NCBI RefSeq assembly: GCF_964204645.1
Contig: NC_134033.1
Location: 3,593,631-3,657,630 of the forward strand
Reading direction: 5' to 3'
DNA: 64,000 nt
Origin: Tubulanus polymorphus
Taxonomy: Eukaryota; Nemertea; Palaeonemertea; Tubulaniformes; Tubulanidae
The position numbers were made by a program, and so were the translations under genes. The notes under the pieces are model-generated. The model made no database searches. It saw nothing but the letters and a program-made list of their open reading frames with translations, and had not been told where the DNA came from. This document shows positions 1 to 11,778 of the stretch, in pieces (position 1 is the first letter of the stretch; each line of letters starts with the position of its first letter).

Positions 1-48
1 TGCTCAATCCCGTTGTCCATTTTTCCGGACAATAGTTTCGACTAAATG

Positions 49-185
49 ACATTCGGTTTCGCTTCGGTTTATCAACCGAAGTTCATCCTTTTAGGTAGCA
101 CCCTCGCTTGCCAGGGTTTCCATCGGTGTGAGAGCTCTGGCGGGTGGGGAGGCAACTCTGGCAAGCGTGGATGGCAAGGATCGGG
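49..185 (+). repeat. Dispersed repeat, copy 1
   Basis: This block, from GACATTCGGTTTCG to GGATGGCAAGG, recurs in the same orientation at 8607-8745 with only scattered differences. Shared landmarks are TTTATCAACCGAAGTTCATCC, CAGGGTTTCCAT and GAGAGCTCTGGCGGGTGGGG. A weaker relative of its left part lies near 37720-37740. No transposase is associated, so its class is unknown. Confidence 0.7.
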
Positions 186-207
186 GTGGAAGAAGTGACT
201 CGGCCAT

Positions 208-430
208 TTTTCGCTATATCGCAAAAATGACCTCGCTCGGAAAGTTGAACGTCAAAAACGCACAAATCGCATGGAAAAGCACATTTCGGCCTTGAAGTGT
301 CGTTCAGGGCGAGAAATCATTTCTCGACAATTTTCCGCTATATCGGAAAAATGATGAGGTTGATAATCAAAGACGCTGAAAACGCCAGGAAAAGCACATT
401 TCGGGCCGGAAGCGTCGTTCAGCGCAAGAA
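208..430 (+). repeat. Diverged ~120-bp tandem duplication
   Basis: Two adjacent blocks share TTTTC(C)GCTATATCG(C/G)AAAAATGA near the start and GGAAAAGCACATTTCGG then GTCGTTCAG towards the end (about 208-319 and 331-430). They differ at many positions, so the duplication is old. Confidence 0.55.
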
Positions 431-1537
431 AACGCTATATCGCACACAAGTGCTTTCCGTTCTTTATATCCACTACGACGCATTATGCTTGGTTGCCCTG
501 TAGTAGATCGAGGACCTTTATCAACGCACTTGGTTTTTATTATCATTAAATAGTTTAAAACACGCTACAATGTCGTTACAAATTCTCAATTCAAAGCGTG
601 TTTGATTCCCGGTCATCATCCACAATGTTTCCGGTGCAAGTCCTGCATAATTTAAGCAGTGACTTTATATACGAGTACTCGTTTAGACAATTGCTTAAGG
701 AAACACTTTTTTGTTGATAAAAGTTTATATTTTCATTCAGATGCTACGATGTATTGCCTGATAAATTAGTAAATGTTTGTTCCCCCGCCGGACTTGAACA
801 CATCAAGAACAAACCAAGATCATTTGATCTAAATCGGTGTTCAAACTCGTTTGAAAGAAGTGGTTTAGGGATAAGAATTGATCTTTTAAAATGGAGCAAA
901 AACAAGCCAATTGGGCACTTACTGACTTGGCGGTAATATCGTAGGATTGTATCCAGGTGCTTGTATCTTCGTGTTGACAATAAGTTGACTGGGAATTTTT
1001 ATTCAAGAATATTTTGTACTGGTATGCGGTTTTGTAATGTCTAGTTCATATTGACGAATGGCGTGTCTGAAGAGAAACGAAATTGTAAGTTTAAATTGTG
1101 AATATATGTAACCATATTGCTGAGAAATTAATTGCCGAGATATGAAATGTGTTTCTATTTTGTTACAGCTAATTATCATGATAAGATTTGAAACTTTGAA
1201 TACTCCGACTAAAACAACTGCAGTTTCACGATCTCCGGAAAAGGATTTTCCATGGACTCATGGCGGGGTACGACGACGTCAAATACAATGACACGTAATC
1301 CAAGATCCAAATCGCCAGCAGCTTTTTGTTCTTCGGTAAGTAACCGTCGGAATAATCGAGCTATTTCTCAAATCTTTTATTAACAGCCCCACCGATTATA
1401 CAATTCTGAATTTAAACCTGTATGCTTCCCGCGTAATGTCGTAACTGTCGATTGTAACGACGAAGTTTACTCATCAACTAGTTCATTAATGGAGTCCTTG
1501 TTATGAGCTACATTTATGGCATTATTTAGTAAAAATA

Positions 1538-1642
1538 TTGTGGTGGTGGTGCTGCTGCTGCTGCCGCTGCCGCTGCCGCTGCCTCTGTCGCTGCTTCCGC
1601 CGCTGCTGCCGCCGCTGCTGCCGCCGCTGCTGCCACTGCTGG
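1538..1642 (+). repeat. CTG/CCG trinucleotide repeat
   Basis: Imperfect GCTGCC / GCTGCCGCC units. Both strands are open across it (Cys/Arg on one, Gln/Arg on the other), which follows from the triplet periodicity. I do not treat it as coding. Confidence 0.8.
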
Positions 1643-1991
1643 TCATCGTGTGACCCCAGATATTGCTTGAAGTTCGACTTATTTTCCAAATTCATTTTCA
1701 GACTCATTTTCTCAAGGTCCGAAAATGACTCTGATCATATTAAAGCCCGAAAGTACATAATTAATAACACTTTTACCTTTCGGCTGGCGGAAAGTGTATT
1801 TGCCACATTTTTTGTCGTCGTGAGATCTGCCTTTTAGTATTAGTAAATCAAAACCCATACAAATATTCATGAGGTTTCGCACTGCTTAATTAGCTCTTAC
1901 TATTGAATCTTGTGAAATTCTATCCGGATTAATGTTACACCTGTCAAGTATGTTCATATAGATGAGAATTGAGCGCATTTCAACGTTTGTG

Positions 1992-1999
1992 TATAAAAG
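1992..1999 (+). promoter_or_regulatory. TATA box of the 7TM receptor gene
   Basis: TATAAAAG lies 177 bp upstream of the start codon at 2169, with no competing ATG-led long frame between. A TSS about 25-35 bp downstream would give a 5' UTR of roughly 140 nt. No experimental support. Confidence 0.5.
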
Positions 2000-2168
2000 C
2001 TAATTAAAATCACACACGTCCATTGAAACTACCAACCGTTTTTGATTCACGCAATCAGCTTCTTGTTTCATCCAAACACGATCAATCTAACTTTTATTAA
2101 GTTGGGAATCGTTCAGCTCAATTTCATTTACGATTCGCAGTCGAGTCTTTTCTGTGCATCGGTTTGAG

Positions 2169-5100
2169 ATGTGGCGCCAATCCTTCGTAAGTCGATTTCT
2201 TCTTCTGATCGTCTGCAGCGGTAAGTTGAATTAAACTATTCGTTAATTTCAATTCATTTCATAAGAAAGTACGTTAAGAATGTTTACAAATAGAACAAAA
2301 ATAAAATTGAGAACGTTTTTTACTACGGTCAAGCAAAGGCCAAAGGCAACGCACCCTTGAAAGGAAATTATGGGAGAAACAAGAATAATCGAAAACATAT
2401 TTTTTGCTCTCTTGGCAATCTCTTGTTCTTTCTTTCTTAGTCTCTTGCTCTTTGTTCATTTTTATAGAAGCCTCGATACTAGCAGCGTGGTTATCATGGT
2501 TGTAGATATTCGAGTCTATTTTAAGTCTGGATTGTAGTTATTTCACCCACAATCTCACTTTCGAAGAATTCTCTGAATATGGGTGGAAGTAATATCCTGC
2601 CGAAACGTCAGAACAAAATAATAACAAATGTTGTTTTTTTTATTTACGTAGACGAAATAACTATATTTAGCAGCTTTTCACACTGAACTATTCAGAGCAC
2701 ATGTCCACTGTTGTTAGATAGAGTTAGCTTAGAGTTATAATCAGTTCAATTTCAATGTTTTAACTTAAGAGTCGAATTAATTTTAGAACTCTGGAACTGG
2801 ATACAGAACATTCGTTTGGAGATTTATTCCGTGATCAAATAGAACGGACCAAGCGTTCACACAATTCTTAACGAAGATCAAATAAGATCCGTTCTAAAAT
2901 TTCGAATTGGTCATTTCTCATTGTGTAAATTATAGGAATGGCTTGTCGGTTGGTCTAATTCAATAATCATTTTGTATCTTACAGGGAAATGTTAAACATC
3001 CAAAGATTTATATATTGTATTCTCTCATGATAATACGAGTACAAACTCTTTTAAACCGTCCGTAAAGAAAAGACGTATGGTCAATTTCGGATTCGTATAA
3101 GCCTTTTTGATAACTGGAATAAATATTCTTTAACGCACAATGGAAGATTTATAAATGGGAGGGAAGAAGGGAAAATAGTTTCCTAAAAGATTGTTTATTA
3201 GAGGCGAAAAGAAATGAAACAGGGGAAAATATAAATAATACATAAATTTTTTTCCAAAATTGAAAAATATAAGGCAGTAAATATGTTGTTGAATTGACTT
3301 GAAATGATTGCAGAAATCAAGGAACCTAACTTTGAAGCTAGGGCTGCAAATCCTTAGATTGAAACTTATGAGGGAAAAATTTTTTTTCATGTTGAAAAAT
3401 TAAGTGAAGATGAAGAGAAAAATAGAAAAAAAATCCCAGTAACTAAAGAAGCCTGATTATTACGTGCGGTTCATGCCATTCAACATGTCGTCATTTGGGA
3501 GCACGCGGTTACAAGAAATTGTAATTTCATCGAATTTTTAGTTAGATTTTGCAAATTTGCCCGAAATTTGTTTGCACTGAATGGCGTCATATTGGACTTT
3601 ATCTGTGCATAAATTGCGTTTGAGCTACAGTTTAGGATCATTTATTGACGAGGGTATATAGTTGGCAGGGAGAAAACTGGAGTTCGTTATATGTTTATAT
3701 GTTATATGAAAGGTAACTATAGCCCGATTATTTCAGATCGTTTCATCGCGTCTCAACGTTTTCCCGAATCTGGAATGTCGAATCCTGAATCTGGGATAAC
3801 GGGTATCACACGTGGGATGCCTGACCGTAAAAATCCCGGAAGGAGTGATTTCAAAAACAACCAACTGATCGAAGCTTACAGAGTGGCATCAGAGGGAATA
3901 GACACGGATGGTGATTTGGTTCGGGTTTGTCCAGCCGCGGGTTGTTCGACTAATTCATGTACTTGCGGATTGTTTAACAATTGTTGCAACCTGATTGGAA
4001 AGTGCGACGCGACAAGCGACGCGGGAGAACTAATGCGAAACAAAACGATGCGACTAGTTCAGCAATGGACCGACTGTATATACGGAATCGGAATCGAGAC
4101 GTATCAGTCAAAGGGTTTTATAGCGATCAGTCGGTGCCCGAGTGATTTCGACTTGAATTCAGACGTGAAACGCTATTGCGAATCGCCGTCCAGTAATCTA
4201 GCTACGACGATTCCTGTCTACATCGACGACTGGCTTCCCTTTAAGAATATGTATTGCGCGATGTGTCACGGGTTCAACGATACTCAATACAAACCGGCTA
4301 GTCTCGTCCTGCAGTGCACTAACACCACACGAATCGATGACGTCATCACGAGCGTGCGCAACAAGTCTTTAAGCGACGATACCGCGAAAGTTCGGCTGCC
4401 AGAAGATTGTCGTTTATCCTACGAGCATCAGAGGATAGTTCGAATGGTATTACAGCCGTGCATGCGCAGTAACCTACAAGTGACGTCACACTGCGCCGAG
4501 TCAGCAGATCAAAACCTAAGGTCTAAATGCAGACGGGTTTTTAACCCGATATCAGCTGTAGTCGGTGGACGGGTGAAAATATATCGTAATTATTACTGCA
4601 TGAAATGTGAACTGAGTGACAGCGTTTTAAACGAATCGACCTTAGTTTGTAACTATGATGATCTAACCGGCCAAAAAACATTCGGTTTGAACATCTTACT
4701 CGATTTCAGTCTCGCGAATGGCGTTGAATTTCGAACTGCGGGAATGCCCGTCATCTCGTGGGCGCCGAAAGAGTTTCTCTGCTCGGAAACGAACGAAATA
4801 TTCGACCAGGAGACGCGTAGATGTCGCAGATACGGCTGTTTACGGGGACACCGACTTCTTGATACCGGCGAAGACAACACCGTCTGTCGGCTTGTTGAGA
4901 ACGAATGGCCTAGAATATCCGTACGCGTGTATTTCTCTTTCTTTATTTCGTTTAACGAAACTCAGCGATTTGTTATGAAAAACTTCGGGTTTGAATTGAT
5001 GTATTTCAAAGTGAACGGCTGCGGCGATGTCCATAAATCAAAGATTACAGAAATAGGAAGTTTATCATCTTTACTCAACGATTCATCATCCTACAGACGC

Positions 5101-6345
5101 GACTTCACGCTGACCAATCACGAAGAGTTTCTCGGTGACGTCACTATGGAATCAATCTTGAGCGAATACGAGGCGATGATCACGTGTCAATTCGGTAAAG
5201 ATGGCAGTCTGGTGACCATTTCCGGTTACGAGTTGTCGACTACGAGTTTGACTAAGAATACTCGCTGTGACGTCATCGATACAGAGCCAGACGTAGCAAA
5301 TGATATGACCAAAACTGGAAGTAGCTTATTTCTAGCCCAGTCCAACCCGTCGTTCAAATATTACAGAATTTTTCAAATTACCAGCGACGACGGGAAAACG
5401 CAAATAGTAAAATCTAGTAAATGTTCCACTAAAATCACCGACTGCGTGCGAGTGTATTCTAGTGAAGGAGTCATGGTTTGCAGACGAGAAAACGATTCAA
5501 AATTCAAAATAACGGTCAGTTCGTTATTTTCCGATCGCGATTTCCTGATTACGTTCACCTGTAGCTGTCTGTCCGTCGTCAGCCTCGTGATAACGGTCGT
5601 AATCTACTTGAATATTCCCGATCTGCGAACTCTTCCCGGTAAACTCATCATCAATCTCTGTATAACTCTCGCCGTGGCTCAAACTCTTCATATTTCCAGC
5701 CTGATCGGCGTTGATAATCGATTACTTTGCGTGTCGATGGCCGCTGTTAAACACTATATTTGGATGGTTGTTTTCGCGTCTATGGCCGCTGTTTCTATCC
5801 ACATGTTCCTTACATTTTCCACTATTCGTAAACTGGTCGATTCTCCTAAGATGTTACTGTACTATCTACTATCAGTTTGGCTTTCTCCATTCCTCATTGT
5901 CGGACCCTGTATCGTCCTACACAACACCGATACCACTCAGTACTCCGGTGCGGTTTACGGAAGCCCCGTTACTTGTTGGTTTAGTTCCAGTTTCTCCCTA
6001 TTGATGGCGTTCGTTCTACCGATCGGTATTATCGATCTGGTCAGTATGATTCTATTCGTAGCTACAGTTTACTGCATTCACCGGTCATTCGCCGCGATGT
6101 CCACTTCTTCATCTAACGCCAAACAGAAGAGAACGACCGCGTTCATTTTCTACCGGATGGCTTTAGTGACCGGGGTCACGTGGGTGGTCGGGTTCGTAGC
6201 GTCGTTCGTAAATAACGAATATCTTTGGTATTTCTTCAATTTGTTGAACTCGTCTCAAGGTTGTCTGGTTTTCTTGGCTTTTATCGTCAACAAACGAGTG
6301 TTCGATATGTGCCGAGCGAAGTTCAAACTGCGTCAAACCCCTTAA
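2169..6345 (+). CDS. Class B/adhesion-type (Methuselah-like) 7TM receptor
   Basis: Two coding exons. Exon 1 (2169-2220) encodes a signal peptide (MWRQSFVSRFLLLIVCS) and ends in phase 1 at G|GTAAGT. Exon 2 starts at 3737 after ATTTCAG and the two join in frame, giving 886 residues with TAA at 6343-6345. An in-frame ATG at 3691 lies in the intron and would lack a signal peptide. The ~600-residue ectodomain is Cys-rich: an early CPAAGCSTNSCTCGLFNNCC cluster (somatomedin B-like spacing) and YCAMCHGFN, a motif I associate with large lophotrochozoan receptor families. Seven hydrophobic segments follow from about residue 620; LRTLPGKLIINLC at the TM1-TM2 loop is typical of class B/Methuselah receptors. 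The tail is only ~15 residues. I see no canonical GPS cleavage site, so it is probably not autoproteolysed. The ligand is unknown, and adhesion-GPCR and Mth-like are alternative labels. Confidence 0.88.
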
Positions 6346-6488
6346 AGGTTCCAAGACAGCGAGCGAATAAGCGAAAATAATCGAGAATCAGATACAGTAG
6401 GTGGGTTTAGGCGTAGAACTATAAGCGAAAGGGAAGGCCAACTCCGTGACGTCACTATACATTTGCCTTTGCTAATTTCGAAATTGAT

Positions 6489-6594
6489 CAGCGCCCTCAC
6501 CGGTGGCGATAAACAATAAAACGCTAGATTAAGAATAGAGACCGGCAACCAATCTACAACATCTATTGTTTATCGTCACCGGTGAGGGCGCTGA
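6489..6594. repeat. Inverted repeat overlapping the receptor polyA signal
   Basis: Arms of ~29 bp (about 6489-6517 and 6566-6594) read CAGCGCCCTCACCGGTG...GATAAACAAT and its near-complement, separated by ~48 bp. The left arm ends in the first AATAAA (6515-6520) after the receptor stop codon, so the transcript's 3' end may form a hairpin. Confidence 0.7.
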
Positions 6595-6962
6595 ACAAAA
6601 CACAATGTTACTAGCGGTGCCTAGCGGATTTTGATGAGTCGGTCTTCCCTTTCGTTTATACTTCTATGGTTTAGGTCGACTGCGACGTGACGTCATTAAC
6701 GCCGTGCAACTAGTCGCAAACGACTGACGTCACTTGGTTAGTGGGTTGACGGGTCTCAGTCGTCGGCAGAAGTTGAGCAGTATATCGCTCGATACAGAGC
6801 TTCGAAACAAATTGATACAGCGCAGTCGTTTAGTCATTGTGGTCAAATATAGATATATCATAAATAGACGTTAGTCGTTCCCGATAGTAGTGTAATAACC
6901 AAATATATATTCATATTGATATATAGATGTAGTCAAATAGATATAGTTGTCTTATATATATA

Positions 6963-7138
6963 CAGTCAACCCCGATATACCGCCTACATCGGTGGAGAAC
7001 GATTTGGTGGTATAGGGAGTATGGTGGCATATCGGGTGTGTTTTACTATATGTATTTGTATCGAGATGTGTATTGAGAAAACCCGGCGGTCGGTGGGGTG
7101 GCGGTAAATGGGAGGGGGTGTATATCTGGGGTTGACTG
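6963..7138. mobile_element. Tc1/mariner-type MITE A
   Basis: The ends read CAGTCAACCCCGATATAC and the near-complement GTATATCTGGGGTTGACTG, with TA on both sides (6961-6962, 7139-7140). The 176-bp length, TA target and CAGT termini fit a non-autonomous Tc1/mariner element. No coding capacity. Confidence 0.75.
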
Positions 7139-7142
7139 TATA

Positions 7143-7330
7143 CAGTAAAAGCCCTTTAAGGTGCCTGTGTTGGGACCGATGGATAACATGTCGATATAAC
7201 GAAATCGTCGTTGAATATAATGGTTTTTTTCATTTGAATGAGATCGGGCAAATGTGTTCTTTGACAAAAATGTTGGCTTTGAGCGAGCAATGGTGATTCA
7301 AAATGATGGCATCATAACGGGCTTTGACTG
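7143..7330. mobile_element. Tc1/mariner-type MITE B abutting MITE A
   Basis: The ends CAGTAAAAGCCCTTTAAGG and CATAACGGGCTTTGACTG form an imperfect terminal inverted repeat of ~23 bp, again flanked by TA. It starts 4 bp after MITE A, so the two share a TATA junction. Its TIR differs from that of MITE A apart from the CAGT start, so these are two families. Confidence 0.7.
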
Positions 7331-7550
7331 TAGTAGACCTGGGTAGAAGTCTTATAGTCAAATATAGATATATTCATATTCATACATAGATATAGTCAAG
7401 TTGATACAGTAGTCCGCGGTAGTAGTCCGATGTGTTCATATGTAGTCATATACTGTGGATATGGTAGCATTATAAACTATATTAACTGTGTTCATTATTG
7501 AAATAGACATTAATCATCAAATGAATGAATTCCATTAGCACGCAAGCTGC

Positions 7551-7638
7551 CCGTATCCGCCCTGCCTATTACTCCGCAAGCTGCCCGTATCCGCCCTGGC
7601 TTAAACTCCTCAAGCCGCCCGAATCCACCTTGACACTT
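7551..7638 (+). repeat. Three-unit tandem repeat
   Basis: Units of ~34-37 bp, each with CAAGC(T/C)GCCCG(T/A)ATCC(G/A)CC and ending near ACTCC. The third is the most diverged. Confidence 0.7.
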
Positions 7639-8606
7639 TTTTTCGTACGCCGCACAAAAACGGTTACAGTCGGATTCGAACCCAATAGCTTATGGTAAAC
7701 TGGAAATGAAAGCCTTGACTATTTACTACAAAATAACGTGAAGTTGTAATGCATAACAATAAACAGCGAATGAGCTTTAATTCTGTATCGTGATTAACTT
7801 CGATTTTGCCTTGAATTTTCCGAGGAGTAATTGACACTACATAGCGAAAGTCCATTCCACGGTGGGTTTTTCCATTCTAAATAGATATTAGTAACATTTC
7901 ATTCATATGCGTATCGTATACATAATCGCCCTTTACCCCCCTCCCCCCAATCTTAACAGATCTGTACGCATTTGAAATAAACCCAACCCGCCCTTTCGTG
8001 TGCACATATAGAATGACCCCATACATCTATGTGTATCGAAAGATATTTGTTGAAATAATAAACATTGTTTTTTGTTGTACAATTTTTCTTGTTGATATTT
8101 TCGAACCGTCCTCTAATCCTGTAAGGATACTCGTGAAATTTATTTAGATTTCTCATCTATGAAGACATCCGAATCGCCGCCAAAACAATGCGTACTTTTA
8201 GTGAAAGTAAGACCAAGAGCGGTCGACGTTAGACCCAAGACTGAGTTTCTCTAAGCCCTGTGTCGATGACGTCAAATGAAATATGAAAACGAAAGTTGAG
8301 GTGTTGCAGGTGTAGTAGAAATATCTATAGATAGGAATTTAGAGAGGAAAGCATTGAATGAAATTTACATTTACATTTTCACAAAAAGGACATGGCCAAA
8401 CGAGAAGAAAATGGAGCTTTCTGTGAGGACAATGCAAAGCCTTGTGGCCGCTGTCGCAAGCACCAGCGGCAAACTTCGGTTTTAGCGGTCGAAGCTTATA
8501 ACCTAACGAACTATACGTAGTTCGACCTCAACGCATTTCATAGAGTCAGCCCATCTTTTGGGAACTACAGGTCCCAACTACCGACCTCAATCCCGTGGTC
8601 CATTTT

Positions 8607-8745
8607 GACATTCGGTTTCACTTTCACTTCGGTTTATCAACCGAAGTTCATCCTATTAAGAAGCACCCTCGCTCGCCAGGGTTTCCATTGGTGTGAGAGC
8701 TCTGGCGGGTGGGGAGGTAACTCTGGCAAGCGAGGATGGCAAGGA
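8607..8745 (+). repeat. Dispersed repeat, copy 2
   Basis: Same orientation and nearly the same sequence as 49-185. One short insertion near its start (TTTCACTTTCACTTCGG versus TTTCGCTTCGG) and a few substitutions separate the copies. Confidence 0.7.
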
Positions 8746-10710
8746 GGCGAAAGAGAGAAAAATCAAAATAAAACGACAAAGAAGCGAGAATACGAATTTC
8801 GTAGATCGATGAGAGTGTATGGGTAAGCCAGAAATTCCACAAAAGGATCGACCAGTTAACAAACAACACCCACCGATTTGACTGGTATAGATTGATATAT
8901 TCTCTGGCAGGACTTTTTGATATGCAGTTAGAGTGTATATGGGCTAATGTACGTGCAACCAATAACGCTGAATGCGTCACATATTTCACCGTATATTCTA
9001 TTGAGATACAAAAAGTAAAACTGGTTTCCGACAAGGAAGAAAATTATAAAAAAAAAACATATATGAATATTATGCGCGCACTGCGTAATTAGAAGCTCAT
9101 TGAGTAGTAGTTTCTGTGCAGGACGTATTGACTTGCCGCGCAGTATTTACGGATTTATCACACAAACGAGGTATGTTAACTAGATGCCTTGATTTTAAAT
9201 TTCAGTGGTAAAATTGTAGTCATTTTCAGGGATTCTGGAATTGTGGAAACCGAAAGTGATCCTGATTAGGGGAGGGGGGGGGGGGGTGTTTTGATAAAAA
9301 TACCTACAGACAGAATGAGACGGGTTTAAATTATAAGGGTTTAAAGGAACCTGTATTCTTAGTTGAATATCTAAACCATATTTTGAAGGCCACACCGGCT
9401 TGTGTTTTGATTCCTAAATTGTATGACTTTCTGAAGAAACAATTCGGAAAGTTTTGAGGGTCATGAAGGGCTGTCCGTCAGCGAGTGGCTTCTATCAGTT
9501 TTACTCGGTAATATGTTGTCCCCATCAGGTGTTCGCGGACTGATTTGTTCAAAAGTAGTTCTTGAACAATTCTCTTTCGTGGGGGATTTTAGAAAAATAA
9601 ATTTTTCGAGATTTGGGAAATTTTCGGCGATTTAAAAAAAAGAATAATTCTCTAAAAGTGTCGCCGCCTATCAGTGTTTGGGCATTTCAACGACTGTAAG
9701 ACAGCTGTAGAGTCAGAGCGGCTAACTTCGACTAGTTCGCCATCTAGCGGACAGTTAGGTCAGTGGAACAGTCACCAATGAGGCGACCACGCCATAATCT
9801 ATATAGGACTTCATCGTCACTCCACATGTGACGACGCCAGCGAAAGTTGACTATTTCGAAATGAACTGCGCAGTTCGTGGTTTACACTGAATGGGAGCGG
9901 ATCAGAATGATTATCATCAAGCGGGGTTTGAAGTTCATTGTGAGATCCTGTGTGAACAGCGTTACCGAGCCTTTTTTAATAGCTTGGTTTACCGGGTAGA
10001 CCTTTTAGAAAACAATTCCCTTGAGATAAAATCGCTTTTTGGTGGAAGAGCTAGTGAACTGTCGATAGGGCAATAAACGTATGTCCAAACAAATGATTCT
10101 TGGTAAGTTCGAATCCAAGCACGCTGCGATCAAAAAAGAACCTCGCGTTTTTCAATTTTTCTATTCATTTGTTTGCTCATTTTTTTCACTGAATTTGTTC
10201 CACGGACGGCAAGGAAAAAATTTTATTTCTATTTGACATTTCTTCAAATTTCGGAGGCGGTTCCCGTTTACCAAACTATCAAGAAAGGCCTATGGGTTTG
10301 TTAACCGGCACTCTCGCGATATGTGCCGTAATAAACATATATATCTTATATACACGATAACATTACAAGTGTAGAAATGCACTTATGTAACCGGCTGGTC
10401 GTTGTATCGGCAGGCTGGCTTGGGAACAATTATCCCTTTACACCAGCGGTACAGGATTTTATCCATCAGGAACAATAAGGCAGTTAAACCTTTTATGTGC
10501 AATATTAAATGCATCCCGGAATGAGAATGATTATCTTAGTTTTACATAGTCTTTATATACAGAATCATGAGTATCATGTGAGAACTAGTTGTCAGACAAG
10601 TTGTAGACATCAGGACTCACAAACTAACACCTAGTGACATGTTTGATAGACATTAATTAATTAATTATTGATGAGACCGACTAGAGCTAATTACAATGAA
10701 TACGGTTAGC

Positions 10711-11430
10711 GGTAAAAATCCCTTAGGTAAAATTCCCCTCGGTAAAATTCCCCAATTCTTCAAAGTAAGTAAAACCCCCCTCCGTCTGAATGTAGTGTTA
10801 GTAGATACAATCTTAAGGTCACTTAATTCATATTATTGATACATATCCAATTCATTCATTTTTTACTGTGGAACACCATAAGGATATCGTGAGCATACAA
10901 ACTATAGTAAATACTATTTGAATTAAAACATACTACAAATTAACAGTTCATTAATACTAAATTAGCACCGTACTTAAAATTATCGCAGTTAAAATGAAAG
11001 GGTTCATCGCACATTTCAAATACACTAGCTTGAATCTAAAATATTTCAAATTAAAAGTTCATTATTGCTTATAATTCATGCATGGCATCGCACAGCTCAA
11101 ATAATACCACAAGTTCACAGTTCAAAAATATTCCAGTTCGAATTTTAAGGCCCTATTTACAAATAAAAAGTTCATTATTCTTATTAATTCTAACAATTTA
11201 TTCTATTCTAAGAGTACTTAAAAATTTATCGCAACGAATGATTTCATTGCGCAGTTCAAACATATTTCAGCCTCATTGCAAATAAATAAAATTGAAGAAT
11301 CATTTTGCTTGAAATGTTCTTGAAAATCACCAAGTGGGGATATTTACCTACTTTGAATATTTGGGGATTTTTACCCAGTGGATATTTACCTAAAGGATTT
11401 TTACCCAGGGGATTTTTACCTACAACCATG
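10711..11430. mobile_element. Foldback-like element upstream of the NLR gene
   Basis: The left boundary carries repeated GGTAAAAATCCC / GGTAAAATTCCCC motifs and the right boundary the complementary GGATTTTTACC motifs (about 11333-11430). Between them are diverged tandem blocks sharing AAAAGTTCATTA(T/A) and ATCGCA...TTCAAA. No protein is encoded. Boundaries are approximate. Confidence 0.5.
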
Positions 11431-11778
11431 AATACATATATTGAGTATATAGTCTATTTAGTTATATCACATCATTATTATCATTTAATTGATTGTTATT
11501 AAGTATATCCTTCAGTAATTAGATGTTAATTTATGAACGTTTCGATATGAAATTGTATGACGGTGACACTTTTAACCGAAATACGTTCAATCGAAATCTA
11601 TTCTATAGATGAATAATGTAAACAGCGGGTTCAATAGAATCACCATGCGAAACCAGTGACTTAATATGAGTAGGCTTAATTGTGAAAAGACTGGACAAAA
11701 AAGATTTGTCGGGGTAAATGTCTGCACTTTTGAGATGAAATGACTGAATTCTAAACTCTGTTTTTCAGTACATCTACT

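Larger units (their letters stand above)
1..1991. other. Intergenic DNA upstream of the receptor gene
   Basis: I see no gene I can support here. The stretch holds a dispersed repeat (49-185), a diverged tandem duplication (208-430), a CTG/CCG trinucleotide tract (1538-1642) and unique AT-rich sequence. One open stretch, 1169-1335, sits between a good acceptor (TGTTACAG) and a good donor (GTAAGT) and could be an exon of an unknown transcript, but it has no recognisable product. Confidence 0.6.
6600..11768. other. Intergenic region between receptor and NLR genes
   Basis: No gene is supported. Contents: GTCAAATATAGATATAT-type short repeats (6840-7460), two MITEs (6963-7330), a 3-unit tandem repeat (7551-7638), dispersed repeat copy 2 (8607-8745), a poly-G run (about 9268-9287) and a foldback element (10711-11430). 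The rest looks unique and AT-rich. Confidence 0.6.

Noticed and set aside
1169-1335. Possible exon with good acceptor and donor
   Set aside because: The splice sites look good, but the frames give no recognisable product and do not join in phase with the receptor gene. Left as unproven.
1522-1837. Gln/Arg-rich (minus) and Cys/Arg-rich (plus) frames
   Set aside because: Both come from the CTG/CCG repeat, with no splice, domain or start support.
7660-7700. Exact tRNA B-box (minus strand GGTTCGAATCC)
   Set aside because: No A box at the right distance and no cloverleaf. At best a SINE scrap, as for similar motifs near 45650 and 50040.
8648-9034. 128-codon minus frame
   Set aside because: It lies across dispersed repeat copy 2, with no domain or splice support.
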